From Methylophilaceae bacterium LSUCC0401 (lineage in GTDB: Bacteria; Pseudomonadota; Gammaproteobacteria; Burkholderiales; Methylophilaceae): a stretch of 64,000 bases of DNA. Location of the stretch: positions 1,116,001 to 1,180,000 of the forward strand of contig CP103442.1 in NCBI GenBank assembly GCA_024919035.1. Reading direction: 5' to 3'. Below the pieces are notes generated by a model. It did no database searches. It was not told the origin of the DNA and saw nothing but the letters and a program-made list of their open reading frames with translations. A program made the translations under genes and the position numbers. Below, one piece after another: positions 1-12,356 of the stretch; the stretch's first letter is position 1, and every line of letters starts with the position of its first letter.

Positions 1-647
1 GGCATCAAGAATGTACCGTCCACTGCACGCTCTGGAGTAGGGATGTAAGAATCAAGCGCTTCAGCAAGTTTTAAAATTGCTGGTTCGCCAATTTCTGATT
101 GATCACCTTCTAAAGCTTTTAATGCAGAGCCCATAATAATTGGGGTGTCATCGCCTGGGAATTCATATTTATTCAATAGGTCACGAACTTCCATTTCAAC
201 TAATTCGAGTAATTCTTTATCGTCAACCATGTCAGCTTTGTTCAGGAATACAATAATGTATGGCACACCGACTTGGCGAGATAATAAAATGTGTTCACGT
301 GTTTGAGGCATTGGGCCGTCCGCAGCAGAACATACTAAAATCGCACCGTCCATTTGAGCAGCGCCGGTAATCATGTTTTTCACATAATCCGCATGGCCTG
401 GACAGTCAACGTGAGCGTAATGGCGATTTGCAGTTTCATATTCAACGTGAGCTGTGTTAATCGTAATTCCACGCGCTTTTTCTTCAGGTGTTGAATCGAT
501 CTGATCATAACCTTTTGCTTCACCACCAAATTTCTTTGTCAGAACTGTAGTGATTGCTGCTGTTAATGTTGTTTTACCATGATCCACGTGGCCAATAGTG
601 CCGACGTTTACATGGGGTTTGGTACGCTCAAATTTACCTTTAGCCAT
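1..647 (-). CDS. tufA: Elongation factor Tu, copy 1 (partial)
   Basis: EF-Tu is the GTPase that carries aminoacyl-tRNA to the ribosomal A site. Only the first 215 codons are inside the window; the 3' part lies beyond the left edge. The start codon (ATG), the P-loop GHVDHGKT (residues 19-26), DCPGH (81-85) and NKAD (136-139) are all present, so the GTPase domain is intact. The gene lies 18 bases downstream of fusA, the normal end of the str operon, with AAGGA as ribosome binding site. Every base seen here is identical to the second copy at 15640-16830. Identity is certain; completeness cannot be judged from this window. Confidence 0.97.
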   Translation of the reverse strand, partial: MAKGKFERTKPHVNVGTIGHVDHGKTTLTAAITTVLTKKFGGEAKGYDQIDSTPEEKARGITINTAHVEYETANRHYAHVDCPGHADYVKNMITGAAQMDGAILVCSAADGPMPQTREHILLSRQVGVPYIIVFLNKADMVDDKELLELVEMEVRDLLNKYEFPGDDTPIIMGSALKALEGDQSEIGEPAILKLAEALDSYIPTPERAVDGTFLM

Positions 648-674
648 AATATATTCCTTAAAAAATTACTCTTT
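1..674. repeat. Perfect tuf repeat, copy 1
   Basis: I compared this segment base by base with 16184-16857 and found no difference over 674 bases. It covers the visible part of tufA, the 18-base fusA-tufA spacer, and the last two sense codons plus the stop of fusA. The match stops at position 675. The repeat continues past the left edge. Such identity is typical of tuf pairs kept alike by gene conversion. Confidence 0.97.
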
Positions 675-2762
675 GTTCATAATTGCTTCGGCAATATTTC
701 TAGGGGCCTCAGCGTAATGTTTAAATTCCATTGAATACGTCGCCCTACCCTGACTCAATGACCTTAATGTTGTTGAATAACCGAACATTTCTGATAGTGG
801 CACTTCAACAGTAATAACTTTACCCGACGCATTATCATCCATCCCTTGAACAATACCGCGACGTGATGAAAGATCTCCCATTACATCACCCATATAATCT
901 TCAGGGGTTTCAACTTCAACCGCCATCATTGGCTCAAGAAGAACTGGATCTGCTTTGCGGCAAGCATCTTTAAATGCAAAAGACGCAGCCATTTTAAATG
1001 CATTTTCATTCGAATCAACATCATGGTATGAACCATCAAAAAGCGTAACCTTTACATCTTCAATTGGATAACCTGCTAAGACTCCAGATACAATAGTTTC
1101 TTGTAAGCCTTTATCAACAGCAGGGATAAATTCACGTGGAACTGTTCCGCCTTTAATCGCATCGATAAATTCATAACCTTTGCCCTGTTCATTTGGCTCA
1201 ACTTTTAACCACACATGGCCATACTGTCCTTTACCACCAGACTGTTTGACAAATTTACCTTCTGCTTCAACAGACTTTTTAATCGCTTCACGGTACGCAA
1301 CCTGAGGGGAACCAATATTGGCCTCAACATTAAATTCTCGTTTCATACGATCAACCAAAATTTCAAGGTGAAGTTCACCCATTCCAGAAATAATTGTTTG
1401 GTTTGTCTCTGGATCTGTTTTAACCCGGAAAGATGGATCTTCTTGTGCTAAACGATTTAGTGCAATGCCCATTTTCTCTTGATCGGCTTTTGTTTTAGGT
1501 TCAACAGCAACATGAATTACTGGCTCTGGAAATATCATTCTCTCAAGAACAATTTCTTCTTTACCTATAGCACAAAGTGTATCGCCTGTCGTTACGTCCT
1601 TAAGACCAACAGCAGCGGCAATATCGCCGGCTCGAACTTCTTTAATCTCTTCTCTCGAGTTAGCATGCATCTGTAGTATTCGTCCAAGTCGTTCTTTTTT
1701 ACCTTTTACCGCATTTTGTACAGAGTCCCCAGCATTAATCACACCAGAATAAACTCTAAAGAACGTTAACGAACCTACAAAAGGGTCTGTCATAATTTTA
1801 AATGCCAATGCGGAAAATGGCTCTTCATCGCTAGGCTTGCGTGACATTTCTTTTTCACCAGAAGTGTCAGTCCCCTTAATAGCTGGAACATCAATTGGTG
1901 ACGGCATTAACTCAACAACTTTATCAAGCATTGCTTGCACGCCTTTATTTTTAAAGGCTGAGCCTAATAACATTGGAACAATTTCATTTGCAATTGTTCT
2001 AATTCTTAAACCTTCAAGAATTTCTTTTTCTGATAAATCTCCGGTTTCCAGATACTTATTCATTATTTCTTCATTAGCTTCTGCTGCTGTTTCTACAAGC
2101 TTACTTCTCCATTCATTGCAAGTATCAACGAGCTCGGCAGGAATGTCTCGGTAATCAAATGTCATCCCCATTGAGGCTTCATCCCAATAAATGGCTTGCA
2201 TTTTAATTAAATCCACAACACCTTCAAAAGTTTCTGCTGCACCGATAGGCACTTGAAGTGGAATAGGATTGGCTTTTAAGCGAGCTCGCATTTGATCGTG
2301 CACCTTAAAAAAATCAGCTCCCATTCGATCCATTTTGTTAACGAATGCTAAACGTGGTACATTATATTTATTTGCCTGTCTCCACACTGTTTCAGATTGT
2401 GGCTGAACTCCGCCAACCGCACAATACACCATGCATGCGCCATCTAATACTCGCATTGATCGCTCAACTTCAATAGTAAAATCGACGTGGCCAGGTGTAT
2501 CAATAATATTGATACGGTGTTCATTAAATTGTTTTGCCATGCCTGACCAAAAACATGTTGTAGCTGCAGATGTAATGGTAATTCCACGCTCTTGCTCTTG
2601 CTCCATCCAGTCCATTGTAGCCGCGCCATCATGAACCTCCCCGATTTTATGACTCACTCCAGTGTAATAAAGGATACGCTCAGTTGTTGTGGTTTTACCA
2701 GCATCGATGTGCGCACTAATGCCGATATTTCTGTATCTTTCAATTGGGGTTTTACGAGCCAC
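666..2762 (-). CDS. fusA: Elongation factor G
   Basis: EF-G is the GTPase that drives translocation and, with ribosome recycling factor, splits the ribosome after termination. The 698-residue length is normal. The GTPase motifs are AHIDAGKT (17-24), DTPGH (88-92) and NKMD (142-145), followed by the usual domains II-V. The start is GTG at 2762; it gives the conserved [12 protein letters not shown] amino terminus, so GTG is preferred over any internal ATG. The gene sits 19 bases after rpsG and 18 bases before tufA in the str operon rpsL-rpsG-fusA-tufA. Its last codons are the ones duplicated upstream of tufB. Confidence 0.98.
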   Translation of the reverse strand: MARKTPIERYRNIGISAHIDAGKTTTTERILYYTGVSHKIGEVHDGAATMDWMEQEQERGITITSAATTCFWSGMAKQFNEHRINIIDTPGHVDFTIEVERSMRVLDGACMVYCAVGGVQPQSETVWRQANKYNVPRLAFVNKMDRMGADFFKVHDQMRARLKANPIPLQVPIGAAETFEGVVDLIKMQAIYWDEASMGMTFDYRDIPAELVDTCNEWRSKLVETAAEANEEIMNKYLETGDLSEKEILEGLRIRTIANEIVPMLLGSAFKNKGVQAMLDKVVELMPSPIDVPAIKGTDTSGEKEMSRKPSDEEPFSALAFKIMTDPFVGSLTFFRVYSGVINAGDSVQNAVKGKKERLGRILQMHANSREEIKEVRAGDIAAAVGLKDVTTGDTLCAIGKEEIVLERMIFPEPVIHVAVEPKTKADQEKMGIALNRLAQEDPSFRVKTDPETNQTIISGMGELHLEILVDRMKREFNVEANIGSPQVAYREAIKKSVEAEGKFVKQSGGKGQYGHVWLKVEPNEQGKGYEFIDAIKGGTVPREFIPAVDKGLQETIVSGVLAGYPIEDVKVTLFDGSYHDVDSNENAFKMAASFAFKDACRKADPVLLEPMMAVEVETPEDYMGDVMGDLSSRRGIVQGMDDNASGKVITVEVPLSEMFGYSTTLRSLSQGRATYSMEFKHYAEAPRNIAEAIMNKE

Positions 2763-2781
2763 TTAATTAATCCTCTAAATA

Positions 2782-3252
2782 TTAAAAACGGAAATGTGAA
2801 AAAGCTTTATTTGCTTCTGCCATACGATGGACCTCTTCTCTTTTTTTCATCGCATTACCTTTATTTTCAGAAGCATCCATGATTTCGTTAGCTAGTCGAA
2901 TATCCATAGACTTTTCATTTCGACCACGAGCAGCGTCACGGAGCCATCTCATAGCTAAAGCTTGTCGACGAGAAGGTCGCACTTCGACTGGCACTTGATA
3001 GTTTGCACCGCCAACCCTTCTACTCTTAACTTCAACTAGAGGTTTAAGATTGTCTAAAGCAGCAGAGAATACTTCAATTGGATCTTTACCACTTTTACCT
3101 TGGACTTGATCAAATGCATTATAAATAATTCTTTCAGCAACGGCTTTTTTACCACTGGTCATTAATACATTCACAAACTTAGAAACCTCCTGGCTTCTAA
3201 ATTTTGGGTCTGGTAGTATTTCTCTTTTCGGTACTTCTCTTCTTCTTGGCAT
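2782..3252 (-). CDS. rpsG: 30S ribosomal protein S7
   Basis: S7 is the primary 16S rRNA binding protein that nucleates the 30S head and lines the tRNA exit region. The 156-residue product starts [18 protein letters not shown], the standard S7 amino terminus, and keeps the basic RNA-binding helices throughout. It lies 18 bases after rpsL. In Escherichia coli S7 represses this operon by binding the rpsL-rpsG spacer; here that spacer is so short that the same structure cannot fit in it, so control, if any, must use other sequence (inference). Confidence 0.97.
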   Translation of the reverse strand: MPRRREVPKREILPDPKFRSQEVSKFVNVLMTSGKKAVAERIIYNAFDQVQGKSGKDPIEVFSAALDNLKPLVEVKSRRVGGANYQVPVEVRPSRRQALAMRWLRDAARGRNEKSMDIRLANEIMDASENKGNAMKKREEVHRMAEANKAFSHFRF

Positions 3253-3270
3253 AGTTTTAACCTTTTAAAA

Positions 3271-3648
3271 TTAAGCTTCTTTAGGGCGCTTAGCACCGTA
3301 TTTGGATCTTGATTGTTTTCTATCGTTTACACCAGCAGTATCAAGGCTTCCACGAACCGTATGATAACGAACACCTGGTAAGTCTTTTACTCGACCACCG
3401 CGAATTAAAACAACAGAATGTTCCTGAAGGTTGTGTCCTTCTCCGCCAATGTAACTAATTACTTCATAGCCAGTAGTTAATCTAACTTTAGCTACCTTTC
3501 TCAAAGCTGAGTTAGGCTTCTTCGGAGTTGTGGTATAAACGCGAGTACAAACACCTCTTTTTTGAGGTGAAGCTTCGAGCGCTGGTACCTTACTTTTCTC
3601 AACGATTCGCTTTCTTGGCTTACGAATTAATTGGTTAATGGTTGGCAT
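3271..3648 (-). CDS. rpsL: 30S ribosomal protein S12
   Basis: S12 is the decoding-centre protein that helps set translational accuracy. The 125-residue product keeps the [14 protein letters not shown] loop and the [17 protein letters not shown] loop. The lysines whose replacement gives streptomycin resistance in other bacteria are unchanged in both. It is the first gene of the str operon and follows rpoC by 107 bases. That gap holds a consensus promoter (3718-3746), so rpsL can be expressed independently of rpoBC. Confidence 0.97.
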   Translation of the reverse strand: MPTINQLIRKPRKRIVEKSKVPALEASPQKRGVCTRVYTTTPKKPNSALRKVAKVRLTTGYEVISYIGGEGHNLQEHSVVLIRGGRVKDLPGVRYHTVRGSLDTAGVNDRKQSRSKYGAKRPKEA

Positions 3649-3681
3649 AAAATTCCTTAAATTGTCTTAATTAATAAATCA

Positions 3682-3719
3682 ATCTTGCACTTTTTACATT
3701 ACTGAAAAAAGCACAAGAT
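3682..3719 (-). terminator. rpoC-rpsL hairpin (possible processing site or weak terminator)
   Basis: In the RNA the arms ATCTTG and CAAGAT pair, extended inward by two G.T wobbles, one C-G pair and about five A-T pairs, around a short loop. No run of T follows, so it is not a classical terminator. One arm overlaps the -10 box of the rpsL promoter, so only transcripts reading through from rpoC would contain the whole hairpin. Confidence 0.4.
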
Positions 3720-3746
3720 TTTATTGTTCTTCCCACAGATTGTCAA
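3718..3746 (-). promoter_or_regulatory. str operon promoter before rpsL
   Basis: The minus strand reads TTGACA (3741-3746), a 17-base spacer, then TAAAAT (3718-3723). This is a perfect -35 box and a 5 of 6 match to the -10 box at ideal spacing. The predicted start is near 3711, about 60 bases before rpsL. It lies in the rpoC-rpsL gap, where a separate str promoter is expected. Confidence 0.75.
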
Positions 3747-3755
3747 CTGTTTTTA

Positions 3756-6700
3756 TTATTCAGTCGCTTCATCCGCGTTTGGTGATTGTACATCTGGACT
3801 TTCAGTTACTATCTCCTCCATCACTTGAGTTTCTGTAGCAAAAAGTGCTTCTGCTTCTTTTAACTCAGGGCTTTGCTCTTGCTCGACAACGTGAGTATCG
3901 GGGTTCATTACATCCGCATTTTCTTTTCTAGCTTTATGGTACGCTAGCCCAGAACCAGCAGGGATTAAACGCCCAACAATCACATTTTCTTTTAAGCCAC
4001 GAAGCTCATCGCGTTTTCCTAAAATTGCCGCCTCAGTTAACACTCGAGTGGTTTCTTGGAAGGATGCGGCTGAGATAAATGAATCAGTAGCTAAAGATGC
4101 TTTTGTAATACCCAACAGAACATACTCGTATTCAGCTGGTTTTTTATCCTGAGCTAATACTTCATCATTCTTATTAAGAACAACTGCTCTTTCAAGCTGC
4201 TCACCTGGAATGAATCCTGTATCGCCAGCATCTGTTATTTTTACTCTTCTGAGCATCTGTCTAACAATAACCTCGATATGCTTATCATTAATTTTTACAC
4301 CTTGGAGCCTATATACATCCTGAACCTCATCAATCACATATCTAGCTAATGCTTCACGACCTTGAAGTCTTAAAATATCAGCAGGATCGGCTGGTCCATC
4401 AACAATGACCTCACCCTTTGTTACAACTTGTCCATCATGTACAGTAATATGCTTATCTTTTGGTATCAAAAATTCCTGAGCTTCCCCATTGGTATCTGTA
4501 ATTACTAGCCTTTGCTTCCCTTTGGTGTCCTTACCAAAAGAAACCGTTCCAGTAATTTCAGCAAGAATGCCTGCATCTTTAGGAGCCCTTGCTTCAAATA
4601 ACTCAGCTACACGAGGTAAACCTCCAGTAATGTCTCTTGTTTTTGATGATTCTTGCGGAATTCTCGCAATCACATCGCCTACATTAATATCTTGACCGTC
4701 TGAAACTGTAATGATGTAGCCGAGTTGAAAAGTTACGTTAACTGGATTTTCAGTTCCAGACAATTTAACTTCATCTCCAGACTTATCCAAAAGCTTAATT
4801 TGTGGTCGGCTAGATTTAGATTGTGTGCCTTTTTGTTTTGAATCAATAACAACTAATGTTGACAGTCCCGTTACATCATCAATCTGCTTTGTAACTGTAA
4901 TCCCTTCCTCAACATTTTCAAATTTTGCCTTACCTGCATACTCTGAAATGATAGGTCGTGTATGCGGATCCCAGTTTGCAAGTATTTCCCCTGCTTTAAC
5001 TTTTTTTCCGTCAGAAACAGATAATGTTGAGCCATAAGGTACTTTATGAGTTTCTTTTTCACGTCCATTTTCATCTTCAATAATAAATTCACCATTTCTT
5101 GAAATAACAATTTGTTCATTTCTTGTATTGGTAACGTATCGCATTGTTGATGTGAATCTAACCGTACCCGATGATTTTACTTCGATTTGACTAACCGCAG
5201 CTGAACGTGAGGCAGCTCCGCCAATATGGAAAGTACGCATTGTTAACTGCGTACCTGGCTCTCCGATCGATTGAGCAGCGATTACACCAACTGCTTCACC
5301 CTCACTAATCAGATTACCTCGACCTAAGTCACGGCCATAACAATTGGCACAAATACCATGCCTTGTATCACAAGTCAGAGCTGTTCTTACTTTTACCTCA
5401 TCAATACCAAGAGATTCAATTTTTTCTACTTCATCCTCAGTCAATAAAGTTCCTGCAGGATACAGAACATCTTGTGTGGACGGATCTTGAATATCTAACG
5501 CTGCCACACGTCCGAGAATACGATCACCAAGAGGCTCAACTATCTCACCACCTTTGATTAAAGCCTTAGTAACTAAACCTTCCTCTGTTCCGCAGTCTTG
5601 TTCCACTACCACAAGATCTTGGGTTACATCGACAAGTCTACGGGTTAAATAGCCAGAGTTAGCTGTTTTTAAAGCAGTATCAGCTAAGCCTTTTCGAGCA
5701 CCGTGAGTTGATATGAAGTATTGCAACACATTCAATCCATCTCTAAAGTTAGCTGTAATCGGGGTTTCAATAATTGAACCGTCTGGTCGAGCCATTAATC
5801 CTCGCATACCCGCTAACTGACGAACCTGAGCAGCAGAACCTCTTGCACCAGAGTCAGCCATCATATAAATAGCGTTGAATGACTCTTGTCTAAGTAAATT
5901 GCCGTCATTATCTTTTAATTGTTTACCATCTGATCCAATCACTGGCTCTTCTTTTAATTTTTTCATCATGGCATCAGCAACTTTATCCCCTGCTCTTCCC
6001 CAGATATCAACAACCTTGTTGTATCTTTCGCCTTGCGTTACCAATCCAGATGAGTATTGATCTTGAATCTCTTTAACTTCAGCCTCGGCATTTTCAAGAA
6101 TAGATGTTTTTTCTTGAGGCACTAACATATCATGAACAGAAATTGACATCCCTGCTTTAGTCGCATAGGTATAACCTGTATACATTAATTTATCAGCAAG
6201 TATTACGGTATCTTTGATACCAATCTTTCTGAATCCAGTATTGATGAGCTTTGAAATTTCTTTTTTCTTCAAAGTTTTGTTAATCAACTCAAATGGAAGA
6301 CCTGCCGGTAGAATTTCACTTAAAATTGCGCGCCCAACGGTCGTTTCGTATCGGTTAATTTTTGCCGTTTTACTTCCATCAAAGTTTAATTCAAACTCTT
6401 TAATGCGAACGGTTATTCTTGCATGAAGATCGACAACTTTAGCATCATATGCTCTTTGCACTTCAGAGACATCGCTAAATATTTTTCCTTCACCTTTAGC
6501 AGCAACTTTCTCACGAGTCATATAATACAGTCCAAGCACAATATCTTGAGAAGGCACAATAATAGGCTCACCGTTAGCTGGTGAAAGAACATTATTTGAC
6601 GCTAACATCAAAGTTCTTGCTTCCATTTGCGCCTCTAATGAGAGAGGAACATGAACCGCCATCTGATCTCCATCAAAGTCAGCATTGAAGGCTGCACAAA

Positions 6701-8057
6701 CTAAGGGATGTAACTGGATCGCTTTTCCTTCAATTAAAACCGGTTCAAAAGCTTGGATACCTAATCTATGAAGAGTAGGTGCTCTGTTCAAAAGAACAGG
6801 ATGCTCTTTAATAACGTCTTCAAGAATATCCCAAACTTCTGGACCTTCCTCTTCAACTTTTTTCTTTGCCGCTTTTATTGTGGTAGCCAGGCCTAGTAAT
6901 TCTAGTTTGTTAAAAATAAAAGGTTTAAATAACTCTAAAGCCATCTTTTTAGGGAGGCCACATTGATGAAGTTTTAATTGAGGACCAGTAACAATCACTG
7001 ACCGTCCTGAATAATCAACCCGTTTACCAAGTAAGTTTTGTCTAAAGCGACCACCCTTACCCTTAATCATATCTGCAAGAGATTTTAAAGGACGCTTGTT
7101 CGCGCCAGTCATTACTTTACCTCTTCTGCCGTTATCCAGAAGTGAATCAACAGACTCTTGCAGCATTCGTTTTTCATTTCTTAAAATAATCTCTGGAGCT
7201 CTAAGATCTAACAATCTTCTAAGCCGATTATTTCTGTTAATCACTCTTCTATAAAGATCATTCAAATCCGATGTTGCAAATCGCCCTCCATCTAAAGGGA
7301 CTAAAGGTCTGAGCTCGGGAGGCAAAACTGGGAGTACATCAAGGATCATCCATTCAGGCTTAATTCCTGATTTTTGAAAGGCTTCAAGCACTTTTAATCT
7401 TTTTGCAATCTTTTTAATTTTCGCATCAGAGTTGGTACTACCTAATTCTTCTCTGAGAACTTCAACCTCTGCATTAATATCAAGAGATGACAAAAGTTGT
7501 TTAACGCCCTCAGCTCCCATAACTGCTTCAAATTCATCACCGTATTCTTCAATTTTAGCGTGATAATCATCCTCAGTGAGAAGCTGTCCCTTAATTAATG
7601 GCGTCATACCTGGATCTACAACCATATAAGCTTCAAAATATAAAACACGCTCAATATCTCTTAAAGCAATATCCAGAACCATACCTAACCTACTAGGTAA
7701 ACTTTTCAGAAACCAGATATGTGCGACAGGTGTAGCAAGATCAATATGTCCCATTCTTTCACGACGGACTTTGGATAAAGTGACTTCAACTCCGCACTTC
7801 TCACATATGACACCACGGTGTTTTAGTCTCTTGTATTTACCGCAAAGACATTCATAATCTTTTACTGGTCCAAAAATCTTTGCACAAAACAAGCCATCTC
7901 TTTCCGGTTTGAAGGTTCGATAGTTAATTGTCTCTGGCTTTTTAACTTCACCATAAGACCAAGATCTTATTTTTTCTGGAGATGCAAGTGCTATCTTAAT
8001 CGCATCAAATTCCTCTTCATGGGTAACCTGTTTAAATAGGTCTAATAAAGCTTTCAT
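3756..8057 (-). CDS. rpoC: RNA polymerase beta' subunit
   Basis: This is the largest subunit of RNA polymerase; with beta it forms the active centre. The 1433 residues carry the amino-terminal zinc site (Cys 70, 72, 85, 88) and the magnesium-binding NADFDGD motif at 458-464. The second zinc cluster, including [11 protein letters not shown], lies near the start of the last third. The acidic tail after about residue 1390 is poorly conserved in the family. The gene follows rpoB by 15 bases. The start [10 protein letters not shown] at ATG 8057 matches beta' proteins of Betaproteobacteria. Confidence 0.98.
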   Translation of the reverse strand: MKALLDLFKQVTHEEEFDAIKIALASPEKIRSWSYGEVKKPETINYRTFKPERDGLFCAKIFGPVKDYECLCGKYKRLKHRGVICEKCGVEVTLSKVRRERMGHIDLATPVAHIWFLKSLPSRLGMVLDIALRDIERVLYFEAYMVVDPGMTPLIKGQLLTEDDYHAKIEEYGDEFEAVMGAEGVKQLLSSLDINAEVEVLREELGSTNSDAKIKKIAKRLKVLEAFQKSGIKPEWMILDVLPVLPPELRPLVPLDGGRFATSDLNDLYRRVINRNNRLRRLLDLRAPEIILRNEKRMLQESVDSLLDNGRRGKVMTGANKRPLKSLADMIKGKGGRFRQNLLGKRVDYSGRSVIVTGPQLKLHQCGLPKKMALELFKPFIFNKLELLGLATTIKAAKKKVEEEGPEVWDILEDVIKEHPVLLNRAPTLHRLGIQAFEPVLIEGKAIQLHPLVCAAFNADFDGDQMAVHVPLSLEAQMEARTLMLASNNVLSPANGEPIIVPSQDIVLGLYYMTREKVAAKGEGKIFSDVSEVQRAYDAKVVDLHARITVRIKEFELNFDGSKTAKINRYETTVGRAILSEILPAGLPFELINKTLKKKEISKLINTGFRKIGIKDTVILADKLMYTGYTYATKAGMSISVHDMLVPQEKTSILENAEAEVKEIQDQYSSGLVTQGERYNKVVDIWGRAGDKVADAMMKKLKEEPVIGSDGKQLKDNDGNLLRQESFNAIYMMADSGARGSAAQVRQLAGMRGLMARPDGSIIETPITANFRDGLNVLQYFISTHGARKGLADTALKTANSGYLTRRLVDVTQDLVVVEQDCGTEEGLVTKALIKGGEIVEPLGDRILGRVAALDIQDPSTQDVLYPAGTLLTEDEVEKIESLGIDEVKVRTALTCDTRHGICANCYGRDLGRGNLISEGEAVGVIAAQSIGEPGTQLTMRTFHIGGAASRSAAVSQIEVKSSGTVRFTSTMRYVTNTRNEQIVISRNGEFIIEDENGREKETHKVPYGSTLSVSDGKKVKAGEILANWDPHTRPIISEYAGKAKFENVEEGITVTKQIDDVTGLSTLVVIDSKQKGTQSKSSRPQIKLLDKSGDEVKLSGTENPVNVTFQLGYIITVSDGQDINVGDVIARIPQESSKTRDITGGLPRVAELFEARAPKDAGILAEITGTVSFGKDTKGKQRLVITDTNGEAQEFLIPKDKHITVHDGQVVTKGEVIVDGPADPADILRLQGREALARYVIDEVQDVYRLQGVKINDKHIEVIVRQMLRRVKITDAGDTGFIPGEQLERAVVLNKNDEVLAQDKKPAEYEYVLLGITKASLATDSFISAASFQETTRVLTEAAILGKRDELRGLKENVIVGRLIPAGSGLAYHKARKENADVMNPDTHVVEQEQSPELKEAEALFATETQVMEEIVTESPDVQSPNADEATE

Positions 8058-8072
8058 GCATAATCTCCTTAA

Positions 8073-11000
8073 TTAATCTCTGTCTAAATCGATATCGATT
8101 GCTAATGATCGTATCTCTTTGGTTAAAACATTAAATGACTCTGGCATTCCTGCATTAATCTTGTGCTCACCTTTTACAATATTTTCGTAAACTTTGGTTC
8201 GACCAGATACATCATCAGATTTCACTGTTAACATTTCTTGCAAGGTATACGACGCTCCATAAGCCTCAAGAGCCCATACTTCCATTTCACCGAATCTTTG
8301 ACCACCAAACTGAGCTTTACCACCGAGCGGTTGTTGTGTTACCAATGAGTATGGTCCAGTTGAACGAGCATGCATTTTGTCATCAACCAAATGGTGAAGT
8401 TTGAGAACATGCATATACCCAACCGTTACTGGTCTTTCAAACGCTTCGCCAGTTCGGCCATCAAATAACTGAAGTTGAGTTTTGTGCGCAGAAAAATTTA
8501 ATTTCTTTGTTAGCTCATGATCATCCGGATATGCAAGATCCAGCATATATTGGATATCTGATTCAGCAGCGCCATCAAAAACAGATGTTGCAAATGGAAC
8601 ACCATGTTTGAGGTGGTGAGCCATTTCTAAAACTTCATTATCTTTTAACGACTTGATATCTTCTTTTTTACCTGATGATTCATTGTAAATTTTTTCTAGA
8701 AGTTCTCTAATTTCTGCAACTTTTCTTTGCTCCTTAAGCATTTCATCAATTCTATTTCCCAAGCCTTTTGCCGCCCAGCCTAGATGGACCTCGAGAATTT
8801 GCCCAATATTCATTCGTGAAGGAACGCCAAGCGGATTTAATACGATATCCAGCGTTGTTCCATCAGCCATATGTGGCATATCCTCAACCGGAACAATTTT
8901 TGAAATAACACCTTTATTACCATGTCGTCCAGCCATCTTATCTCCTGGCTGAATTCTTCTTTTCACTGCTAAATACACTTTTACCATTTTTTGAACACCC
9001 GGTTGCAGCTCATCACCTTGTGTTAACTTTTGTTTTTTCTCCTGGTAGCGTGTATCAAAATCTTTTTTAGCGTTGTTTAAATTTTCCTTCAGTGACTCCA
9101 GTGATTTTGAATCTTTATCATCGCTTAAACGAATATCAAACCACTCATATTTTCCAATGTTTTGTAATTGATCTTTGGTTATTTTGTCACCTTTTTTTAT
9201 CCCTTTAGGACCACCAGAAACAGTTTTTCCAAGGATTAATTTTTCAATACGCGCAAAGGTATCTTCCTCAACAATCCTAAGTTGATCATTAAGGTCTAAC
9301 TCAAAATCGCGCAATTGATCCTGAATGATTTGTTCAGCTCGTTCATCACGATCAATACCTTCACGAGTAAAGACCTGAACATCAATTACCGTTCCTGACA
9401 TTCCTGATGGAACTCTTAAACTTGTATCTTTCACATCAGAAGCTTTTTCTCCAAAGATTGCTCTAAGAAGTTTTTCTTCAGGAGTTAATTGGGTCTCGCC
9501 TTTTGGTGTTACTTTTCCGACCAATACATCACCAGCTTCAACCTCTGCTCCCACATAAATGATTCCTGATTCATCAAGCCGGCCTAACATTCTTTCTGAA
9601 AGATTAGATATATCTCGAGTTATTTCTTCAGGTCCTAATTTTGTATCTCTTGAAACTACAGATAGCTCTTCAATATGAACTGAAGTGTAACGATCCTCAG
9701 CCACAACTTTTTCAGAAATTAAAATAGAGTCTTCAAAGTTATACCCATTCCAAGGCATAAAACCAACAAGCATATTTTGACCTAAAGCTAATTCACCAAT
9801 ATCAGTTGAGGCTCCATCAGCAATAATATCTCCTCGTGAAATAGTGTCTCCAATTTTTACTAATGGTTTTTGATTAATATTTGTATTTTGATTCGAACGT
9901 GTATATTTAGTTAAATTGTAAATATCAACACCCACATCATCAGCTGATGTTTCTTTATCATTAACCTTCACAACAATTCTTCTTGAATCAACATAATCAA
10001 CTACCCCGCCTCTTTCGGCTTGAACAGTTGTTCCAGAATCCATCGCAACAGTTCTCTCAATACCTGTACCCACTACAGCTTTTTCTGCTCTAAGACATGG
10101 AACAGCTTGACGTTGCATGTTCGCACCCATAAGAGCTCTGTTTGCATCATCATGCTCAAGAAACGGAATTAAAGATGCAGCAACGGAAACAATCTGTCCA
10201 GGAGCAACGTCCATGTAATTAATTTCATTCTTATTGGTTAGGACAAATTCATTTTTATATCGACTAGAAACTAGATCTTCTTTGAAGTTTGATTTTTCAT
10301 CTAAATCTGAATTCGCTTGAGCAATTGTAAACTGGCTTTCTTCAATCGCAGACAAATAGTCAATCTCCGCTGAAACTTTTCCATTTTCAACTCTTCGATA
10401 AGGTGTTTCTAAGAAACCATATCTATTAGTCTTAGCAAACAAAGCTAATGAATTTATTAATCCAATATTAGGTCCCTCTGGCGTTTCAATTGGGCAAACA
10501 CGTCCATAATGGGTTGAATGTACATCACGAACTTCAAAACCAGCTCTTTCTCTCGTCAAGCCTCCTGGGCCAAGAGCAGAAACTCTTCGCTTATGAGTAA
10601 TTTCTGATAATGGATTAGTTTGATCCATAAATTGAGACAACTGGGATGATCCAAAAAACTCTCTGATTGCACTTGAAATTGGCTTTGAGTTTATCAAATC
10701 ATGAGGCATTAAATTATCAGCCTCAGCTTGACCCAGTCTTTCTTTTACAGCTCTTTCAACTCGAACCAAACCTGTTCTGAATTGATTCTCAACCAATTCA
10801 CCAACCGAGCGAATACGTCTATTTCCTAAATGATCAATGTCATCAATTTCACCACGGCCATTTCTTAATTCAACTAAAATACCAACGACAGCTAAGATAT
10901 CATCAATGGAAAGGATTCCATTTCCTTCATCACTTTTTTCACCTACACGTTCATAAAATCTTTGCATCCATCCTGAAGCTTTTTCGAAACTGTTAGGATA

Positions 11001-12242
11001 GGCGCGTCGATTAAATTTCATTCTTCCTACATCCGAGAGATCATATCTATCTGCAGAAAAAAACATTCCTTCAAAAAGAGCTTTAACAGAATCTTCGGTT
11101 GGGGGTTCACCAGGACGCATCATTCTATAAATAGCTACTCGTGCAGAATATTCATCTGGAATCTCATCAGTTGTTAACGTATGAGAAATAAAATCACCTT
11201 GATCAAGATCATTAAAATACAATGTTTCAAATTGCTTAATGCCTAAATCTTTTATTTTTTCAAGCAACTCTTCAGTAATTTCAGTATTCGCTTCTGCCAA
11301 TACTTCACCTGAATCTGAATCAATAATACTTTTCGCAATTTTTCTTCCAATTAAGTAATCGTCTGGAACATCAATACTTTTAACGCCAGCTTTTTCAATT
11401 TCTCTAATATGCTTTACAGTGATTCTCTTGTCTTTAGAAATTATTACATTTCCTTTTTTATCGGAGATATCAAATTTAGCGATTTCTCCCCTTAATCTTT
11501 CAGGGAATACTGTGTAGTTAATTTTATTTTTTACGATTTCAAAATGATCAAAATCATAAAATGTAGCGAGAATTTCCTCTGATGAAAGGCCAAGAGCTTT
11601 CAACAATGTTGTTACAGGCATTTTTCTTCTTCGGTCAATCCTGAAATATAAATAATCTTTTGGATCGAACTCAAAATCAAGCCACGAACCTCGGTAAGGA
11701 ATAATTCTTGCAGAGAAAAGAAGCTTACCAGAACTGTGAGTTTTACCTTTATCATGCTCAAAGAAGACTCCAGGGCTTCGATGAAGCTGTGACACAATAA
11801 CCCTTTCAGTACCGTTAATAACAAACGAACCATTATTTGTCATCAGCGGCATTTCACCCATATATACTTCTTGTTCCTTTACTTCTTTAACAGTAGGTTC
11901 TGACGCTTCCTTATCCATTATAGATAGACGCACTTTCACTCTTAAGGGGACCCCGTATGTTAGGCCTCTCAATTGACACTCTTTCACGTCAAAAACAATT
12001 TTTCCTAAGGAGTATGAAACAAAATCTAATTTTGCATTTCCTGAATGGCTTGAAATTGGGAATACTGAATTAAAAGTATTCTGCAAACCCTGATCTTTTC
12101 TTTGGTCAGCAGGAATATCCATTTGTAGGTAATCTTTATAAGATTCCAGCTGCATAGATAATAGATATGGAACTTCAGCAACTGTTTGTCGTTTTGCAAA
12201 ATTCTTTCTTAAGCGTTTCTTCTCGGTAAAGGAATAGCTCAT
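8073..12242 (-). CDS. rpoB: RNA polymerase beta subunit
   Basis: This is the catalytic beta subunit of RNA polymerase. At 1389 residues it is slightly longer than the Escherichia coli protein, as is usual in Betaproteobacteria. The rifampicin-pocket segment (about residues 530-560) contains [19 protein letters not shown] and then [13 protein letters not shown]. The usual Asp, His and Ser resistance positions are wild type, so sensitivity is expected (inference). The start is ATG at 12242 with GGAG about 6 bases upstream. It is separated from rplL by 114 bases that hold a strong hairpin. Confidence 0.98.
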   Translation of the reverse strand: MSYSFTEKKRLRKNFAKRQTVAEVPYLLSMQLESYKDYLQMDIPADQRKDQGLQNTFNSVFPISSHSGNAKLDFVSYSLGKIVFDVKECQLRGLTYGVPLRVKVRLSIMDKEASEPTVKEVKEQEVYMGEMPLMTNNGSFVINGTERVIVSQLHRSPGVFFEHDKGKTHSSGKLLFSARIIPYRGSWLDFEFDPKDYLYFRIDRRRKMPVTTLLKALGLSSEEILATFYDFDHFEIVKNKINYTVFPERLRGEIAKFDISDKKGNVIISKDKRITVKHIREIEKAGVKSIDVPDDYLIGRKIAKSIIDSDSGEVLAEANTEITEELLEKIKDLGIKQFETLYFNDLDQGDFISHTLTTDEIPDEYSARVAIYRMMRPGEPPTEDSVKALFEGMFFSADRYDLSDVGRMKFNRRAYPNSFEKASGWMQRFYERVGEKSDEGNGILSIDDILAVVGILVELRNGRGEIDDIDHLGNRRIRSVGELVENQFRTGLVRVERAVKERLGQAEADNLMPHDLINSKPISSAIREFFGSSQLSQFMDQTNPLSEITHKRRVSALGPGGLTRERAGFEVRDVHSTHYGRVCPIETPEGPNIGLINSLALFAKTNRYGFLETPYRRVENGKVSAEIDYLSAIEESQFTIAQANSDLDEKSNFKEDLVSSRYKNEFVLTNKNEINYMDVAPGQIVSVAASLIPFLEHDDANRALMGANMQRQAVPCLRAEKAVVGTGIERTVAMDSGTTVQAERGGVVDYVDSRRIVVKVNDKETSADDVGVDIYNLTKYTRSNQNTNINQKPLVKIGDTISRGDIIADGASTDIGELALGQNMLVGFMPWNGYNFEDSILISEKVVAEDRYTSVHIEELSVVSRDTKLGPEEITRDISNLSERMLGRLDESGIIYVGAEVEAGDVLVGKVTPKGETQLTPEEKLLRAIFGEKASDVKDTSLRVPSGMSGTVIDVQVFTREGIDRDERAEQIIQDQLRDFELDLNDQLRIVEEDTFARIEKLILGKTVSGGPKGIKKGDKITKDQLQNIGKYEWFDIRLSDDKDSKSLESLKENLNNAKKDFDTRYQEKKQKLTQGDELQPGVQKMVKVYLAVKRRIQPGDKMAGRHGNKGVISKIVPVEDMPHMADGTTLDIVLNPLGVPSRMNIGQILEVHLGWAAKGLGNRIDEMLKEQRKVAEIRELLEKIYNESSGKKEDIKSLKDNEVLEMAHHLKHGVPFATSVFDGAAESDIQYMLDLAYPDDHELTKKLNFSAHKTQLQLFDGRTGEAFERPVTVGYMHVLKLHHLVDDKMHARSTGPYSLVTQQPLGGKAQFGGQRFGEMEVWALEAYGASYTLQEMLTVKSDDVSGRTKVYENIVKGEHKINAGMPESFNVLTKEIRSLAIDIDLDRD

Positions 12243-12265
12243 AGCGTCTCCAAAGTTAACAAATA

Positions 12266-12291
12266 TATATAAAAAAATATTTTTTTATATA
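12266..12291. other. 26-base A/T-only perfect palindrome
   Basis: The two halves are exact reverse complements and contain only A and T. It lies between the rplL-rpoB attenuator hairpin and the rpoB ribosome binding site. In RNA it could fold into a weak hairpin. It could equally be a by-product of extreme A+T richness; no function can be shown. Confidence 0.45.
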
Positions 12292-12311
12292 GACTCGCAA
12301 ATAAAATAATT

Positions 12312-12345
12312 AAAGGCTGACGCACAAAAAAGTACGACAGCCTTT
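12312..12345 (-). terminator. rplL-rpoB attenuator-like hairpin
   Basis: In the RNA, AAAGGCTG pairs with CAGCCTTT, the stem continues for about five more pairs after one mismatch, and the loop is six U. The downstream sequence is AATTATTTTATTT, only loosely U-rich. In Escherichia coli the same gap has a partial terminator and an RNase III site that lower rpoBC expression relative to ribosomal protein genes. The position and stem here suggest the same role. Confidence 0.65.
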
Positions 12346-12356
12346 AAAAATATTAA

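Noticed and set aside
1-674. The tuf repeat as a mobile element
   Set aside because: There is no transposase and no terminal inverted repeat; twin tuf genes at these two loci are normal in Proteobacteria.
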